From JAYZQT01 sp964412235 (GTDB lineage Bacteria > Pseudomonadota > Alphaproteobacteria > MPNO01 > UBA830): DNA of 64,000 nt. Both the position numbers and the translations under genes were made by a program. Below the pieces are notes generated by a model. That model ran no database searches, was not told where the DNA came from, and saw only the letters and a list, made by a program, of their open reading frames with translations. This document shows positions 62,495-64,000 of the stretch, in pieces (the stretch's first letter is position 1; every line of letters begins with the position of its first letter). The stretch lies in contig CAYPNT010000003.1 of assembly GCA_964412235.1 (NCBI GenBank), positions 1-64,000 on the forward strand. Reading direction: 5' to 3'.

Positions 62495-63238
62495 TTAAGC
62501 TGCAAGATCCGGCGGCAAAAGACGTTCCTCTTTGAGCACGTGCTCTTTATATATTTCAGTAATAGACTCCCACCTTAACATGCACGCTTCCTCACAAATC
62601 TCCAGTGCACGTTGGGCAACCTCCTCTGTATCAATATACTTTTCACATAATTCCATTTGGCGCTCGCTGTGTTCCTCATCCGCCTCCGCATGTTCAACGA
62701 AAAAAGCGATTTCCTTAGAATTCCTGGAAAAACCATAATGTTTAATAAACGAGGGAATTGTTATTTCCTTATTAAGCGCGGGTTGTTGGCCCTCCTGCGT
62801 CGCTTGCATAGCGAGTACCACACCAAGAGCTTCATCACGCGTTACACTTGCATAATGTAGCCGTCGGGCATGCCAAGCCGGACCAATACTATGTTCCTGC
62901 ACGTCTCCGTCTGATAGACCAGCCGCGTTGCAGAAATCAAAGATCATCCTTGTATGGTCATGTGGTTCGTGACCGGGACGCGGAATAGCTACCAACCCAG
63001 CTTCCTCGGCCAAGTTCTCGATTACGGCATGTTTTACATCTTGAGGACCCCGCCACAGTAAAAAACCAAACGAGGGAAGAGCAACCTCGACAAACTTGTG
63101 ATGGCTCGCCATGTAAACCCCCAGCGGATAAAGGTCGAGTGAACCGTCAAGCATCATTTTAAAGAATGGGTGTTTCTTTGTGTGCCACTTATCGCGGATC
63201 GCGACGATACCCTTTCCTATTGTATTAGTTTTCGCCAT
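62495..63238 (-). CDS. Haem-oxygenase-like diiron protein (TenA/PqqC superfamily)
   Basis: A 247-residue all-helical protein of the TenA/PqqC/haem-oxygenase-like fold, in the group called iron-containing redox enzymes. Candidate iron ligands are E78/E79 in NLAEEAG, H95 in HDHTRM, E149 in TQEGQQ, and D187 with H190 in EADEEHSERQ. HDO-type oxygenases with such ligands cut C-C or C-N bonds of amino or fatty acids. AGGA lies nine bases before the ATG. Upstream on the same strand is nrdB, 254 nt away; downstream are 100 nt of spacer to the UbiD gene. Confidence 0.83.
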   Translation of the reverse strand: MAKTNTIGKGIVAIRDKWHTKKHPFFKMMLDGSLDLYPLGVYMASHHKFVEVALPSFGFLLWRGPQDVKHAVIENLAEEAGLVAIPRPGHEPHDHTRMIFDFCNAAGLSDGDVQEHSIGPAWHARRLHYASVTRDEALGVVLAMQATQEGQQPALNKEITIPSFIKHYGFSRNSKEIAFFVEHAEADEEHSERQMELCEKYIDTEEVAQRALEICEEACMLRWESITEIYKEHVLKEERLLPPDLAA

Positions 63239-63356
63239 TTCTTTTTCCTATAAATGTAATCGGGTTCGGCCTAACACATACCATAATAGATAAATTCCCT
63301 AAACTGGAACATCAAACGCGCTAATTAAATTACTTGTGTAGTATGGAGGATTCCTG

Positions 63357-63428
63357 ATGTCGGAAAAGTCTACACCTACATCGGGCTATAAGGACATCAA
63401 ACCCGCACACAACTCGCAAAAAAGATAA
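63357..63428 (+). CDS. Possible 23-residue small protein
   Basis: A short frame MSEKSTPTSGYKDIKPAHNS... (23 residues) starts seven bases after a perfect GGAGG (63344-63348) in the gap between nrdB and the diiron gene, opposite strand. Only the ribosome-binding site supports it; no family or hydrophobic segment is visible. Confidence 0.2.
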   Translation: MSEKSTPTSGYKDIKPAHNSQKR

Positions 63429-63492
63429 GCACGTTGAGCCTGAGTGTTAGCGAAACCAGAAGGGGTAAGGCATTTATGACACTCAGAAATGT

Positions 63493-64000
63493 CTATGCCC
63501 ACACATCCTCCCAAGACCCCTGGGTTGCGGCTTTAGAATATTCAGTCGCTCGGTTTTCAAAAAAGTTTGTGTGCTCCATTCCGTTCAGCATTTCATCCAT
63601 CCACGGTAAGGGGTTTTTCTCGAGCCTATAGATGGGTTGAAGACCTAGCTGTGTTAAACGTCGATCAGCAATGTAGCGAATATATTCCTTAACCTCTGAA
63701 CCATTCAGTCCCTCAACGCCACCTAGCTCAAACGCGAGATCTATGAAAGCGTCTTCATGCTCTACCATTTCTGAGCAAATTACATAAAGCGAGCGCTGAA
63801 ATTCTTCAGTCCAAATTTCGGGGTTCTCAGATACAAAGGTACGAAAGAGCTTAATAATTGATTCAGTGTGCAAACTTTCGTCGCGTACAGACCAGGATAC
63901 GATTTGGCCCATTCCCTTCATTTTATTAAACCGCGGAAAATTCATGAGAATGGCAAAACTTGCAAACAACTGGAGACCTTCAGTAAAACCACCAAAAACC
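63493..64000 (-). CDS. nrdB: Ribonucleoside-diphosphate reductase beta subunit, C-terminal part
   Basis: The frame runs off the right edge of the window, leaving 168 residues. FGGFTEGLQLFASFAILMNFPRF, then GQIVSWSVRDESLH with the Glu and His iron ligands, is the helix region of class I NrdB. The C-terminal tail ends TQGSWEDVWA, the segment that binds the alpha subunit. Known role: carries the metal/radical cofactor for reduction of ribonucleotides. The start, the Tyr radical site and the remaining ligands lie outside the window, so subclass (Ia or Ic) cannot be told. Confidence 0.95.
   Translation of the reverse strand, partial: VFGGFTEGLQLFASFAILMNFPRFNKMKGMGQIVSWSVRDESLHTESIIKLFRTFVSENPEIWTEEFQRSLYVICSEMVEHEDAFIDLAFELGGVEGLNGSEVKEYIRYIADRRLTQLGLQPIYRLEKNPLPWMDEMLNGMEHTNFFENRATEYSKAATQGSWEDVWA

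Noticed and set aside
1..64000. CRISPR arrays, insertion sequences, prophage or integrase genes
   Set aside because: No regularly spaced direct repeats, transposase or integrase motifs were seen anywhere.

Overview
The window looks like a chromosomal stretch of a free-living, probably marine-type alphaproteobacterium. The evidence is the alphaproteobacterial 5' end of a 16S rRNA gene at position 1, an alphaproteobacterial elongator tRNA-Met, mnmA, an NrdB-type ribonucleotide reductase subunit at the right edge, and a very dense set of catabolic enzymes without insertion sequences, phage genes or CRISPR arrays. Base composition is fairly even and genes are tightly packed, often with 1-4 nt start/stop overlaps. 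No transposase, integrase or attachment site was seen.

Layout. 1-555: 16S 5' end (minus), its leader with a boxA-like element and a strong promoter. 556-5038: lipoprotein, old-yellow-enzyme-like flavoprotein and a BisC/TorA-type molybdoenzyme (plus). 5195-8871: minus-strand operon of a split thiamine-diphosphate decarboxylase, DMT permease and aldehyde dehydrogenase. 8973-11405: alpha/beta hydrolase with a lost serine nucleophile, and a TPR-2-oxoglutarate oxygenase. 11555-18835: minus-strand operon of FMN reductase, three-subunit molybdenum hydroxylase, CoA ligase and crotonase, in the same order as the hmfABCDE furoyl-CoA genes. 18973-26099: mixed small enzymes (GNAT, FAD monooxygenase, pirin, GST with an in-frame stop, NmrA, RidA, MsrB, a stand-alone flavodiiron-type core, class II aldolase). 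26253-37565: eleven plus-strand genes, from a Rieske dioxygenase alpha/beta pair through UbiD, glutathione-dependent formaldehyde dehydrogenase, a second Rieske oxygenase and a glutamine-synthetase-like ligase. 37715-49369: DUF3253, MFS, TauD/TfdA oxygenase, TPP enzyme, two LLM flavin oxidoreductases, tandem VOC protein, GMC oxidoreductase and an alpha/beta hydrolase. 49597-55609: tRNA-Met, mnmA, Fe-S molybdoenzyme, Gfo/Idh/MocA protein and aldehyde dehydrogenase (minus). 55802-62394: plus-strand crotonase, thiolase-like protein, DUF35 protein, CoA ligase, acyl-CoA dehydrogenase and UbiD. 62495-64000: haem-oxygenase-like diiron protein and nrdB (partial).

How it fits together. The genes describe broad oxidative and decarboxylative attack on aromatic, heterocyclic and branched-chain acids. 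Oxygenases (two Rieske systems, TauD/TfdA, LLM, VOC, FAD monooxygenase) and molybdoenzymes open or hydroxylate substrates. Two UbiD proteins decarboxylate, CoA ligases with crotonases run beta-oxidation-like steps, and aldehyde dehydrogenases and FrmA clear aldehydes. Two modules stand out as coherent pathways: an hmf-like furoyl-CoA operon with GMC and UbiD candidates elsewhere in the window, and a CoA ligase / acyl-CoA dehydrogenase / crotonase / Cys-less thiolase / DUF35 set that resembles the retro-aldol side-chain cleavage of steroid degradation. Both assignments are inference from gene order and motifs.

The most unusual sequence-level points are a likely AUU start codon for the molybdenum hydroxylase large subunit (18267), an in-frame UAA inside an otherwise intact GST (22182-22184), a Ser-to-Gly nucleophile loss in a hydrolase, and a metallo-beta-lactamase-fold protein that keeps the exact diiron ligand spacing of flavodiiron proteins without the flavodoxin domain.
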